Shown piece after piece: positions 35,737 to 48,119 of a DNA stretch of 64,000 nucleotides (positions within the stretch are counted from its first letter, which is position 1; each line of letters starts with the position of its first letter). Location of the stretch: positions 20,794,500 through 20,858,499 of the forward strand of contig JACMZG010001870.1 of NCBI GenBank assembly GCA_018340805.1, in the 5' to 3' direction. The position numbers were made by a program, and so were the translations under genes. This DNA comes from Microvelia longipes (lineage: Eukaryota; Arthropoda; Insecta; Hemiptera; Veliidae). Under the pieces are notes generated by a model, which saw only the letters and a list, made by a program, of their open reading frames with translations, searched no databases and was not told where the DNA came from.

Positions 35737-36687
35737 ATGGATTTTACAAAAGTGCAAGTTGGTCATTTGAGTGGAAAAACCAATTGGCAAAGTTGGAAGT
35801 ACAAGGTGTCAGTTCTACTTCGAGGAACACCAGGAGCCATGGATGTTGTTTCAGGAAGATTAGTCAAGCCAGCAGAGCTTGATACTACTGCAACAATGGC
35901 TGATGTCAAGAAGCACGAAGAAACCTTGGAAAAATTTTCAAAAGCTGATAGTGTTGCACTCATAATAATGACAACGAATATGACAGAAGCCACATTGCAG
36001 AAAATTATGAGGTTCGAAACAGCCAAAGAAGTCTGGCAAGAGCTTCACAGACTATTTGATGGATCTTGTGAAGACAAGGCGTATGACCTATGTGAGCGAT
36101 TTTTTAGCTACAAAAGAGATGCCGGAGATGACATTTCAAGTCATGTCTCTAAGGTTCAAAATCTCTGGGACGAACTTAAGAAAGAGATAAAGAAAGATGA
36201 CAAATCACCAGATTTACCTGAGCTGTTCCTAATCTGCAAAATCCTTGGGACTCTTCCAGATGAATTCTTTGCATTCAAATCTAGTTGGATGTTAATGAAC
36301 AAGTCAGAGAGAACAATTGAGAATTTGATTGTTCAACTTTGTGCGTATGAGAGAGCGTTAAGTAACAAGGAAGCTGGAATGACAAGTACTAGTGAAGCAC
36401 TTGCACTAAAACCACCTTCTACTACTAAACTAAAACTCTTCTGCAAGTATTGCAAGAAAAATACGCATAAAATAAGGAACTGTGAAAAATGGAAAGCAGA
36501 TGGCAAGCCGCCAAAGAAGGAAAATAGTAAGTCGGTAAACAATTTAGCATTAACGTCTGTAAACTTAAATCTATCTGATGAAACTGAGTTAGGACAATTT
36601 TACGTTGACAACGGATGCACAAATCACGTAACGTTTCAAAGAAACTTATTTAAATCATTCACAGAGTTTTCTACACCTCACAAATGA
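35737..36687 (+). CDS. copia gag and start of protease
   Basis: A 316-codon frame. Residues 1-210 form the copia Gag core (NWQSWKYKVSVLLRG near the start; ATLQKIMRFETAKEVWQEL; LFLICKILGTLPDEF). A CCHC zinc knuckle of the form C-x2-C-x4-H-x4-C (CKYCKKNTHKIRNC) at about residues 234-247 binds the packaged RNA. The frame continues into the aspartic protease active site, QFYVDNGCTNHVT, in which the usual D-[ST]-G reads D-N-G, a variant also seen in other arthropod copia elements as far as I recall. It stops at 36685-36687, and the polyprotein resumes in another frame at about 36690, so one indel separates gag-pro from pol. Confidence 0.88.
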   Translation: MDFTKVQVGHLSGKTNWQSWKYKVSVLLRGTPGAMDVVSGRLVKPAELDTTATMADVKKHEETLEKFSKADSVALIIMTTNMTEATLQKIMRFETAKEVWQELHRLFDGSCEDKAYDLCERFFSYKRDAGDDISSHVSKVQNLWDELKKEIKKDDKSPDLPELFLICKILGTLPDEFFAFKSSWMLMNKSERTIENLIVQLCAYERALSNKEAGMTSTSEALALKPPSTTKLKLFCKYCKKNTHKIRNCEKWKADGKPPKKENSKSVNNLALTSVNLNLSDETELGQFYVDNGCTNHVTFQRNLFKSFTEFSTPHK

Positions 36688-36689
36688 TG

Positions 36690-39600
36690 ACTGCAAATGG
36701 TGAGTGTTAATGCGGTTGGGTCTGGAGATATAGAAGTAGTTTCGACAGTTAAAAGCCAACAGCGTATATTTACACTTACTAATGTGTGGTATATTCCAGG
36801 TTTGAAGAAAAATTTATTTTCACCATTAGCTGCTCAAGATAAACAGGAGAATAGTTTGTTTATAGCAAATGTCACAAGATGTTATTTAAAAATTAATAAC
36901 GATATTGTACTAGAAGGGTTTAGAAATCGTTTAGGAGGTCTTTATAAAGTAAAATTTGAATTTTTGAACACATTTACTGGGCAACTAAATTCATTATCTA
37001 ATTCCGATTTACTGCAACTTTATCATGAAAGATTGGGACATCAAAACAAACGTCATGTGAAAGAGTGGATATCGAGAGAGCTTGGAGTAAAAGTAGAAAC
37101 TGATAGTGATGTATGTGAAGGTTGTGTTTACGGAAAAGCACATCGACAATCATTCGGTACAAGGAGTAGAGCTGAGAAACCGGGAGAAACTATCGCGGCG
37201 GATGTATGCGGTCCGTTCGAAACAAAGTCCATTTCGGGTTATCGGTATTTCGTGCTATTCAAAGATGATTATAGTCGGTTTCGGTTCGTGTTTTTCCTCA
37301 AATATAAGTCTGAAGTAGTGGATAAGTTGAAAGAAATGTTAGCCTTAGCTAAGACTGCTGGTCATAAAGTCAAAGAGCTCCTTTCTGACAATGGTGGAGA
37401 ATTTGATAACCATGCAGTTCGGAAAATTCTGAAGTCAGAAGGCATTTCTCAACGGTTAACAATGCCGTACACCCCGGAACAAAATGGGTTGTGTGAACGA
37501 GAAAACAGAACTATTGTTGAGGCTGCGCGTGCAATGTTCCATGCACATGGAGGTTTAACTCAGGGTCTGTGGGCGGAGTTTAGTAAACGCTGCTACTTAT
37601 ATTTTAAACAGATCGGGTTCATCATCGGAAAAACATAAGTCACCATACGAAGTTTGGACTGGTAAGAAACCATCACTAAAACATCTTCGTGTTATAGGAT
37701 GTCAGTGCTATGCACACATACCAAAACAAAGACGCAAGAAGATGGATAAGAAAGCTGTTCAAGGTGTGCTTGTCGGTTACGATGATTTCGGTTATCGAAT
37801 CTGGGTAAAAGATCAACACAGACTGGTCAGGTCTAGAGATGTTACTTTTTGCGAAGAGCCACTCTTAAGGACAACTACTATCAAATTAGAGATGGGTACT
37901 CAAACTGAAGAGAGGAGTAATCCAACTGAAGAAGTTAGAGAAGAAAAACACCCTCTGAAGCAGAGCCAGATTCAAAGCAAGGTAGAAGTGATGACCAAGA
38001 TCAAGATGATGTGAATCCAGAAGTAAATGAAGAATCTCACAGCTCTCAACAAGAAGATGATAACATTCTTGAAGAAAGTAGTCAATCAAACCACACATCT
38101 GATCGTATGACCTTACGAGATCGCTCTACTCTTAAATTACCTAAGAAGTTTGAGGATTACATCATGATGGCTAGCAGGTCAGATTTTGATGAGCCTGGTA
38201 CCTATAAAGAAGCTGTAGCTAGTGAACATGAAGCTGAATGGCGAAAAGCTATGGAAGTTGAAATCAAAGCTCTTGATGACAACAAAACATGGAAGCTTGA
38301 ACCATTGCCGAAAGAAAGAAAGCTATATCATGTAAGTGGGTCTATAAAGTTAAAATAAACCCAGATGGCTCAATCGAAAGATTCAAAGCTCGTTTGGTGG
38401 CGAAAGGGTTTACCAGAGGAAAGGTGTTGACTATGATCAAACTTTTAGCCCAGTAGCTAAAGCAGGTACTGTAAGAGCGGTAATAAGTATGGCTGCGAGT
38501 GTAAAAATGACTTTGTCACAGTTTGACGTCACTAGTGCTTTTCTATACGGAGAACTGGATGAAGAAATTTTTATGAAACAGCCTGAAGGTTTTACTGATG
38601 GGTCGGATAAAGTTTGTAGACTTCAAAGAAGTTTATACGGCTTGAAACAAGCACCAAGGTGCTGGAACAAGCGTTTTTGCGACTATTTATTAAAAATTAA
38701 TTTTGTACGTAGCGGAGCAGATCCGTGCATGTTCATTCGTAGAGATGAAAAAAATACGACAATAGTCGTGTTGTAAGTCGACGATGGTCTTGTTGCAACG
38801 ACAAATCCTGAAGAAAAGGAAATATTAATGGAAGATCTGAAAAAGGAATTCAAAGTTACAGTAAAATCTGCATCATACTATCTGGGCATTGAACTAGACT
38901 GCAATGTTGAAGGAGCTATCTCAGTTAGACAAACTGCTTACACAAAGAAAATTCTAGCGAGGTTTGGAATGGATAACTGTAATGCGTTATCTACTCCTAT
39001 CGTAAAAGAAAATTTCGAAGCAGGGAAGGTCGATAGTAATGAACATAATGAAGTAGATGCAGAAGATAGCCATAGATATCGTCAAGCTGTTGGAGCACTT
39101 ATGTACTTAATGGTGGCTACCCGTCCGGATATCGCCTACTCTGTGGGAGTTGTGTCACGAACACTAGAGCACCCAAGTAAAAGCGACTGGACCCGTGTTA
39201 AAAGAATTTTCAGATATCTGAAAGGAACTGAAAATTTTGGTATCACTTATAAGCATAATTTTAAAAGGGGAATTCTTGAGTGCTATAGTGATGCTGATCA
39301 CGGGGGGGGGGGGTGAGTCCACAGGTCGCTCAACTACAGGTGTAGTGTGTATGTACGCGGGAGGGGCGATATCTTGGCTCAGCCAACGGCAAACCTCAGT
39401 TGCCATCTCTACCACTGAAGCGGAGGTCGTAGCTGCGAGTGAGGCTTCTCGTGAAGTAGTATGGCTAAAACGTTTAATGAGTGAAGTAGTTGATCTACAA
39501 ATCCCTACTTTACAAGTAGATAACGAAGCAGCCATACGACTGTCACAGAATCCTGAGTATCACCGCAGAACTAAACATATTAGGATACGCCACTTCTTTG

Positions 39601-39746
39601 TTAGAGAGATGGTAACAGAAGGAGAACTGTATATCAGGAAAGTTGATACTCAGTACCAACTTGCTGATGTACTTACCAAGCCACTCTTTAAGCCAAGGCA
39701 CCTTCTCCTCTGTCAGGGCATTGGCTTATCTCAAATCATTAAATGA
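36690..39746 (+). pseudogene. copia pol: integrase, RT, RNase H with frame breaks
   Basis: In order: the pre-integrase zinc finger (LYHERLGHQNKRHVKEW, CEGCVYGKAHR), then the integrase core with its D, D and E (AADVCGP, LLSDNGGEFDN, YTPEQNGLCERENRT) up to about 37585. The integrase C-terminal region continues in a shifted frame to 38014. RT starts at about 38190 (EWRKAMEVEIKAL); motif A is QFDVTSAFLYGELDEEIFMK and RSLYGLKQAPRCW follows. RNase H begins at YSDADHG (39290) and ends KHIRIRHFFVRE...DVLTKP, with the stop at 39744-39746. Frame breaks lie near 36688, 37587, 38340, 38415 and the 12-G run 39302-39313. A TAA at 38774-38776 replaces the tyrosine codon of the YVDD catalytic box. No active polyprotein can be made from the sequence as printed; indel errors are possible. 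Confidence 0.88.
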
Positions 39747-39753
39747 GGGAAGG

Positions 39754-39911
39754 TGTTGAGGTACATTTAATGATAAATATGTCATGTATATGACATATTA
39801 AGTCAGTCTGATTTTAGGAGTGATAAATTATTAATTGTGTGTTAACTTTGTCCCAATACATAGTGTTCGTTTAGTTAAATATTTGTTCTAATTCTAGGGG
39901 GTACTTTAATT
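39754..39911 (+). repeat. 3' LTR of the copia element
   Basis: 158 bp, preceded by the purine tract GAGGGAAGG and followed by the duplicated ATTAT. Confidence 0.9.
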
Positions 39912-40153
39912 ATTATTTTGTAAGTTGTAGGTCAGAAGGATAGGTAACAAAAAAAAAGTTAAGCGAATTGAGTGCATGTATAAATTTATTGATATGTTTA
40001 TATGTCAACTCGATATTTTATTTTCAAATGTTAGTTTATTTTTATTGTTAAAAAAAATAGTGATTTAAAAATAATTTTTGGGGAAATATATTGACAATTT
40101 AAGGTTAATATTAATTATGTAGTATGATTATAGAGATATCTAGGTGTGGAGGA

Positions 40154-40269
40154 TGTTAAAAATATATTTTGATAGTTGACTGACAGATAAATAACTAATT
40201 ATAGAAGTGTCATATGATGTCAATATATTTCATTCTTACTCAGGAATCCAAAGCGTTTCATTTTCAACA
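40154..40269 (+). repeat. 3' LTR of the gag-only element
   Basis: 116 bp, preceded by the purine tract GGTGTGGAGGA and followed by TACTG. Confidence 0.9.
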
Positions 40270-40664
40270 TACTGTACGCTCCAGTATTAATGACTGGGGC
40301 CATACAATTGTTAGGGGTATAGGGTTATTTATGCTTGACTAGCGGCTAAAATATGTTTTTGTTATTACTCACAACTGATCCTGTATTAGGAGGATTGCAC
40401 AATTCCGCATTATTGCCTCACAACATTACCACTTCGGATTAACTTTGTTCGTCCAAAAAACGTGGAGTTTCCAAATAGGAAAAAAAGATTTGTCCAGACA
40501 AATCTATTTCGCTTATCTCCTAGCTTCTTTACTTCGCTTTACCGGCACTGATGATGAACTGTTACTTTTGAAAGTCGGCTCTGTCAATAAATATATAGTA
40601 AGTGGAGTGACATCTTTCTTTTTTTCCCTAAACATGTTAAGGTAATCTAAAGCTCATAGTGGTA

Positions 40665-41015
40665 TTAATTTGGTCTGGCGCCGCTCGACCTCAGATTAAT
40701 AAGATCACCCGACGTTTTCAGTCAGTATTATAACTTTGGTCTAGCATAGCTCGTCCTCAGAATGCCAAGCAAACTGTGCACGAGCTATAAGTATTAGTTC
40801 TTTAGTCTCGTTGGCCTTGACTATATAATGCAGCGATTAGCGTTATAGTCCTATAATATAGTGGTAGCATTAATACAGGTGCTATAAAAAAAACTATTAT
40901 AGACGTCATAAAAGTGCGGATGAAACGGATGATTATCACAAAATCTCGGGTTTAGATGGAGGGAACACAATACTTTTCCTATATACCTACGGTAGTAATT
41001 AAAACGAAAAAAGTG
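40665..41015 (+). mobile_element. TA-target MITE family, shortened copy
   Basis: It contains two CTCG(A/T)CCTCAGA words (40686 and 40749), then ATGAAACGGATGATTATCAC, CTCGGGTTTAGATGG and TTTTCCTATATACCTACGG. The middle is deleted relative to the 26-kb copy. Confidence 0.55.
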
Positions 41016-41019
41016 AGCA

Positions 41020-42330
41020 ATGGAGTAGAAATTTAACACTGATGTACCTCCATAGATGTACACATAAGCATTGCAGCACCCTACAATCCTATAGACGAGC
41101 GAAGCGAGTCAGGAATTCTATTATTCTAGACGGTGATTTACTTGTTTATTCTGAGTTTTTACGCACAAAAGCTCTTAATAGAAAATAAACCAGACAAGAA
41201 GATATAAAATAAATAAATAACAAAGGATAAAACATGATTCTTACAACGCCATTATCATCCCATACACGGGATTGCTTTAGTTATAGAATGAAAAATATTC
41301 GTTTACTGTATTACACTGTTTCAGTATAACATTCTAAAATGAGATGTATGAAGGTACGGGAAAAAGAAAATAACTGTTAAAATTTTCAACCTTCTACCCT
41401 AAAGTAGAAAATTTTCTTTTTAGCTTGCCTCGGGCTAAGTTGCCTCGTATCTCTTTCATGTGGACCCCCATTCTTTACTATAATAAAAGCTTTCATCCAA
41501 CCAAGAACAAACCTGGGTTAGCTTACAACAAAAAAATAACAAGTCTACAAAGAAGAAGTATGTTTGTGACGTCACCATACTAAGACACTGCAATGTCACT
41601 GCCGTTTCTTCTCTCTGCAAAGCTTTATTTCATTCCAACCGCTTTCACTCTTTATTCAACCACAAATTATTTGCTTACATCTTTCTCTACTTTAATCTTT
41701 TTGCTTTTGTTAAATAAGAAAAAAATTGTATATTCCATTATATGAAAAAAATAATGCAATAATATGGGAATTATAATGCGCTTTCATATTACTAATGCAT
41801 TTTTCGAAACAAAGAAAGCAAAAATCTTAGAAAGCCAAGAAGCCAAGGATTTGAAATACTAAAAATGGAACTGTAATGTTACTGTCAACCCAAAAAATTC
41901 CTGTTTCTGTTTACTAACCCCAAAAATTCTTTTTCGTTTTCTTATAAACTACATGCAATGCACATATAGTTGCGGATATAAAGTATTAAGCTAAATCAAT
42001 ATCTTCAACCCATGTTGAGATAGTTGTAAGATATTTTTCAATCCTGTGGTTCGAATTCATTCAAAATTAGCTTTCGCCTGTAATGTCGTATAAAGACTGT
42101 GCAAAAACTAGACTTTAGAAACGAAAGTGGCTTTACGCAGTGTTTAGACTTATGTAATATTTTCACGCGTGAAATAGCCCAATACCCCAAGTACATCTTC
42201 CGATTACTCAGCTCCGTCCGGAGCTATAGCGATAAAAGTAGTACCTTCCCCTACTAAGTCGACCACAGGGGTTTTAAATAGCAAATTATTTTTGTTAATC
42301 GACTGAAATGTTTGGTAAACGGATTACCTA
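41020..42330. other. AT-rich non-coding DNA
   Basis: No supported gene. A short GACGAGCGAAGCGAGTCAGG at 41095-41114 is the reverse complement of the CTCGCTTCGCTCGTC word of the MITE family. Confidence 0.5.
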
Positions 42331-42760
42331 AATGTGTTTTTCTACGGTAAACATGGATGATTTCAGAAACTGTGTCATATCTTGGAAAATCTGATACCAA
42401 TACTGCTGAATTCCGATAACTTTCCCAGACCTTTATTTATCTTATACATTGGATTAGAAGTGAAGAATTCTGGCGTACTAGTAATCTTATTGTAAATTAT
42501 AAATGGGTAATAGTCCTTATTTAAACAATAGCTGGAAAAAAATTACCGGAATTTAATTATATTGGTATCAAATTGTTTGGGATGTGACACAGTTTCTAAA
42601 ATAAAAAATATAATGAATTCTCTAATTTAACTTTAAAAGTAACCGTAGAAAAACACATTTTAACTTTTAAAGTTACCGTAGAAAAACATATTTTAACTTT
42701 TAAAGTTACCGTAGAAAAACACATTTAAACTTTTAAATTTACCGTAGAAAAACACATTTT
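42331..42760. mobile_element. foldback element with tandemly repeated right end
   Basis: The left arm starts AATGTGTTTTTCTACGGTAA (42331-42350) and continues through CAGAAACTGTGTCATATC and GATACCAATA. The right arm carries the reverse complements (TATTGGTATC, GATGTGACACAGTTTCT at about 42570-42600). The end word TTACCGTAGAAAAACACATT then occurs four times in a 33-bp tandem array (42628-42760). The interior is non-coding. Amplified ends on one side resemble Foldback/Galileo-type elements; the superfamily is unknown. Confidence 0.7.
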
Positions 42761-42964
42761 AGTAATAAGATTACAATGCATGCCAGACAATCACCAAACA
42801 AATAATTGGGTATTTGAAATTCCTTTGGCCAACTTAATGGGGGTAGATACCAAATTTAACTGGTGTGTTTTTATATGTGTTTCATTAAATAAAATACGAG
42901 AACACATTTTTCTGATTTTAATGAGGCTTGGTACAAAAATTGGTCATTATTATTTTTTTTTATA

Positions 42965-43690
42965 CATACGAAAACTTTTGTGTTTGCACAAATAATAAAA
43001 CTGAGATTTTATCCATATTATCCGTTTCAGGAGTTTACAAGGACTTTAGAGAAGTTTTCACAAAGTTGTCAGTCTGTATGAGTGTGAATGTGTCCGTTAT
43101 CATCTAAGCTCCCAGTGCTCTAGAATCATCATGCTAGAATGTTGAAACGTCACGTTGTTTGAAAATTATTTTTTAAGTCTAGTTGTGCTATACGGAAAAT
43201 ATTTTTTATGACGTCGTTAACCGACAATCTGAAAAAATCCAATTGAGTTGAAATCAGTAACAAGTGTATCACATTATGTAACAATAATGACTCAGGAATA
43301 ATTTCAAAATTTACACCATGCGGACAAATGTTTTTTTTTTTTTTATTAACAGCAGTAGTTCAATTTTTATTTCATTCTTTCTATACGTTTAAAAAAATGA
43401 AAAAAATATACAATTGAGTTGAAATTTGTTGCAAATGTAACCCTTTACGTCACAAAAAGGTATACTAAGTTTCGTTTCAATACGGAAAGTATATTCACCG
43501 CTGTTGTCAGATCATAAACGAAAAGCCCCATCAAACGAGGTGATTGTCTGCACGAGAGACCGCTGGGGATAAAACGAATGTATTTACTGTCTGAGGACAA
43601 GCGGAATGAGTCCGAAGAAGAGAGGATTAGCGGAGCGAATCCAATGTTGTACCTCTGAAACGTTCCGAGGTTCCGCATGTCCCAATTGTT
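42965..43690 (-). mobile_element. TA-target MITE family, reverse copy
   Basis: On the minus strand the order is GGATTCGCTCCGCTAATCC, GTCCTCAGACAG, AAACGAAACTTAGTATACC, GTTAACGACGTCATAAAAAA (decayed CRE), GGGAGCTTAGATGATAACGG and CTGAAACGGATAATATGG. These are the landmarks of the 26-kb copy in the same order. The ends are worn. Confidence 0.6.
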
Positions 43691-44506
43691 TTAATCTAAT
43701 ATCACTAGGACCCAATAAAAAGATGTTTAACATAAATATCTACACTTTTTGAATAATAAAGTGCATGTATAATTAAATATTTATCAAAACAATAAAATAT
43801 TTTTAGATCTAAAATCAAGATGTAAGAAATTTATTTGGTGATTCAATTTTAAACTAAGCAAACGCATTTAGAGGTTATAACCTAACTTTTTTTCTGAATG
43901 ACATGTGACATCATTGCAAAAATCGGTATAGGCGGTTAACATTGAAAATTCTCTATTTATTCTTGCTATAACGGATGTCGGACAATAACCGAACAAGACA
44001 AAAATGATTTTTATTAATAAAAAACCCTCCAATTGAATTACCTTATAAACTCTATCAGCTTGACCTAGAAAAAGGGTTGGACGTCAAAATTACTAAGCTA
44101 AAGAGATTAATTAATAATCTTTGTTTTTACGATTTCCATTAAACCTTAGAACATAAAAAAGTCAGGAGGCTTCCAAAGGATCAGATGTGTAAATAATAAA
44201 ACAAAGACTCCTTATCTAAAAAGTTTTCTTTCATGATGACCTAAATAGATTAATTATTAAGGAGTTAAAATTATAATTTACCTTAATCCTTAAACCTAAT
44301 TAGTACTTTACATTAAGTAGAAGAAATCTTCTAAGTAATAGAAATGTACGGTTAAGTGAGTTAACATATTTTCAGCATGCGATTAAACCAAACAGTAAAT
44401 TATGCGATTTAAACCAAATAATTGCAATTATAGCTACTAGACTGGAAAATAGTATAGTATGTGACCTACAAAAAAATGTTAGTGATTTAAAGCTATATTA
44501 ATACAG
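43690..44506. other. AT-rich non-coding DNA
   Basis: No supported feature. Confidence 0.5.
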
Positions 44507-44735
44507 TAATAGTAATTAGAGAGAGATGATAGATCACCAAGCAGATAGGTCTTGTTGTGGGGCCTTTTTTTGCTAACTGTCTTAGATAGAAGATAGTGTT
44601 TACCTTAAATGTGGGCAATTTTCCGTTTAATCCACCGAAGAGGCGTGCCATTATTATATGTTTCATTAAATTCAACTAGGAGCAACACGTGCCGCACTAC
44701 CAGACTAAACTTTCCTGCTCTCGAAACCATAAGGC

Positions 44736-44809
<74 letters not shown>

Positions 44810-45000
44810 CAAGCTAACTATTGAGGTTTATTTAGGGTTAGGGACCTTTAACGGGTAGCTAAGACCGCACAGGCTCTTAGCTGTGCGGAACCACCGGCTT
44901 AACATCCCTTTCGAACGACAACATATGACAAGATTTCTATCACTCCCATGGAAATCTTAGGAGCCCCGACCGGGATTGAACCCGGACTATCCGTATAATA
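44507..45000 (-). mobile_element. tRNA-derived SINE family A, second copy
   Basis: The minus strand shows the same B-box block (GTCCGGGTTCAATCCCGG) as the copy at 21337-21863 and the same body (AGAAATCTTGTCATA, TTAAGCCGGTGG, CGAGAGCAGGAAAG, TAAGACAGTTAGCAA). The tRNA-like head is cut before the A box, exactly where the inverted hairpin-rich element starts at 45001. A (TA)n array at 44737-44807 has expanded where the first copy has only a short TATATAT. Positions about 44846-44880 form a CCGCACAG/CTGTGCGG hairpin. Confidence 0.78.
44737..44807. repeat. (TA)n array inside SINE copy
   Basis: A TA array grown within the SINE body; the other copy has only CATGTATATATTT at this place. Confidence 0.95.
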
Positions 45001-46410
<1,410 letters not shown>

Positions 46411-47943
46411 AATTAATTCCGAAATAAAATCTTGAAGCAGGAGAACAGAAAACTACAAAGGATTTATAATTCTGTTCATAAATCTTCAAAAAGGACTAAA
46501 ATTAACTTGTTGACTCTATTATAAGGGACTAAAACGGGTCTTTTCACCCATCATCTTAAAATACGGGGCTAAAGTAAAATGCGGAACAAAAGTAATATCA
46601 CGGACTAATGTTAAAATCAGAAATTGCGCAATTATCAAATTACGTATTCGCGTGTCATTGACATCAAGTAAAACTCGTTACTCTTTGATACAAATTAAAG
46701 GATGTTTATCTTTAATAGCTTTTCTAAAACTTAAAGGAGAGGAACGCACGGCAAAAAAATAAAGTGTTCACAAAGGAAAAAATAGAATTGTTTTCGACAA
46801 AAGCTTGCTTTTGAATGAAACATTTTATTGGTAAAGGTAAGGATTCAAATCAAAGAAATCAAACAAACGTCATCTTACTCTGAATTTTTATAACAAACGT
46901 CAATCAATAAAGTAAATAGGGTGAACATTTTAAGAGATTTCAACACTCATAGTATTTAACTAATATTTTATTATTGCAGTGTTGTATTCTCTTAAAAAGT
47001 TTTACTGAATATATTTTATTGATTCACATATATAACAGAGATGACTTAAGTTATGAGTCAAACGATTTCTTTCAATATTTTAGTCTAAATTTCACTCACA
47101 CTGTTTATTAGTCAAATTAAAGAACTAAATAAATATATGTTTAAAACTATTAAAACGTTCATTCCGGTATCCATATTTCTCTCCTTTGTATGTACCTCGA
47201 GATTAAACTGTCATTTTTCTGTCTATAAATTTTCTTCCACGCCTGCGCCTCGGGAGAAATATTTTCAAGTCTATATATTCCCCGCTTGTGGCTCCGGAAT
47301 AAATTATATCTATCCCTTAGCTTAATATATTATTTTTCATCCTAACCTTTTCCATTGCATTGGATCCCGAACATAGATTTTTAAAGGTATTCAATTTTAT
47401 ATCATTTGATACTAGCGAGTTTTGCAAAACACATATTTAATTATAACAAGTATTTAATTTTATTTATACCAGCTATTTTTAATATTAGTCTCAAAGTACA
47501 AATGTTTGCTTAAAACCCAATTTTTCTTCCTTTTATTTCTTCTAACTTGAGAATAGACAAAAAAAGAAAATAATTTCTTTCAAAAGAAAAACAAAAACAG
47601 TCTGAATTGAAACCAAAGTATTTTTTCCGCTAGGTTGTTTAATAAGAAAAGAATGGAACAACTTTTTCCCCCCTTAATTTTTGCTGTTGACGGAAATAAT
47701 AAGAAATTCTGGCGCGGTGGTCCGCTGTCGGGCGAATTTCATTTAGAATACGTGTTTCCGTGCTAAACAACCATTTTCTTGCTTATGCAAGAACCATGCC
47801 CATTGCGTGGTTCCGGTTCATACATTAGAACCTAAGCAGTTACTCAATTGTCAAGCACTGCTCGTAACTCATTTTGTCTGTATTTTCCAAAGGAAATGCG
47901 CATAACTATCCAGTTAGTTGCACAAAACTATGCCTCTAAAATT
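46411..47943. other. non-coding DNA before the LINE
   Basis: No supported gene. A less AT-rich segment at 47640-47900 (TGGCGCGGTGGTCCGCTGTC) was read in all frames without a recognisable product. Confidence 0.5.
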
Positions 47944-48119
47944 AGAAGTTCAGTAGTGATTCAGCTGTCGTAGCGGTACGATCGTAGAGTAGATGTAGTA
48001 TAGTGTAGAGTAGTTAAATAGTGTAGTGTTAGCATTAAAATAATTGACTCTATTTGCTGACTTTGCATTTAAAGAGTTTAATTGCAATATTTAAAAGACA
48101 ATAATTTATTTTTATAAAA

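Larger units (their letters stand above)
35448..39911 (+). mobile_element. Ty1/copia retrotransposon nested in the gag-only element
   Basis: LTRs of 158 bp each (35448-35605 and 39754-39911) differ at one position. The insertion duplicated ATTAT (35443-35447 and 39912-39916). GGTTATGGGCCCAGT at 35606-35620 is the copia-type primer site that pairs with an internal stretch of initiator methionine tRNA, adjacent to the LTR. A purine tract GAGGGAAGG precedes the 3' LTR. The LTRs begin TGTTGAGG but end AATT rather than the usual CA. Gag, protease, integrase, RT and RNase H all follow in copia order, with several frame breaks. One LTR mismatch in 158 indicates a young insertion, later than that of the host element. 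Confidence 0.92.
34003..40269 (+). mobile_element. gag-only LTR element, split by a copia insertion
   Basis: Two identical LTRs of 116 bp (34003-34118 and 40154-40269) start TGTTAAAA and end TTTTCAACA. They are flanked by the 5-bp target duplication TACTG (33998-34002 and 40270-40274). TGGCGACCGT at 34121-34130 is placed as a primer-binding site; this string is common in insect BEL/Pao and some gypsy elements. GGTGTGGAGGA before the 3' LTR is a polypurine tract. Without the copia insertion (35448-39911 plus one duplicated ATTAT) the element is only about 1.8 kb. It holds one gag-like frame and no protease, RT or integrase, so it is non-autonomous. Identical LTRs imply a recent insertion. Confidence 0.88.

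Noticed and set aside
42628..42760. CRISPR-like array
   Set aside because: The four 33-bp units are contiguous with no spacers, lie in a foldback element, and the genome is eukaryotic.
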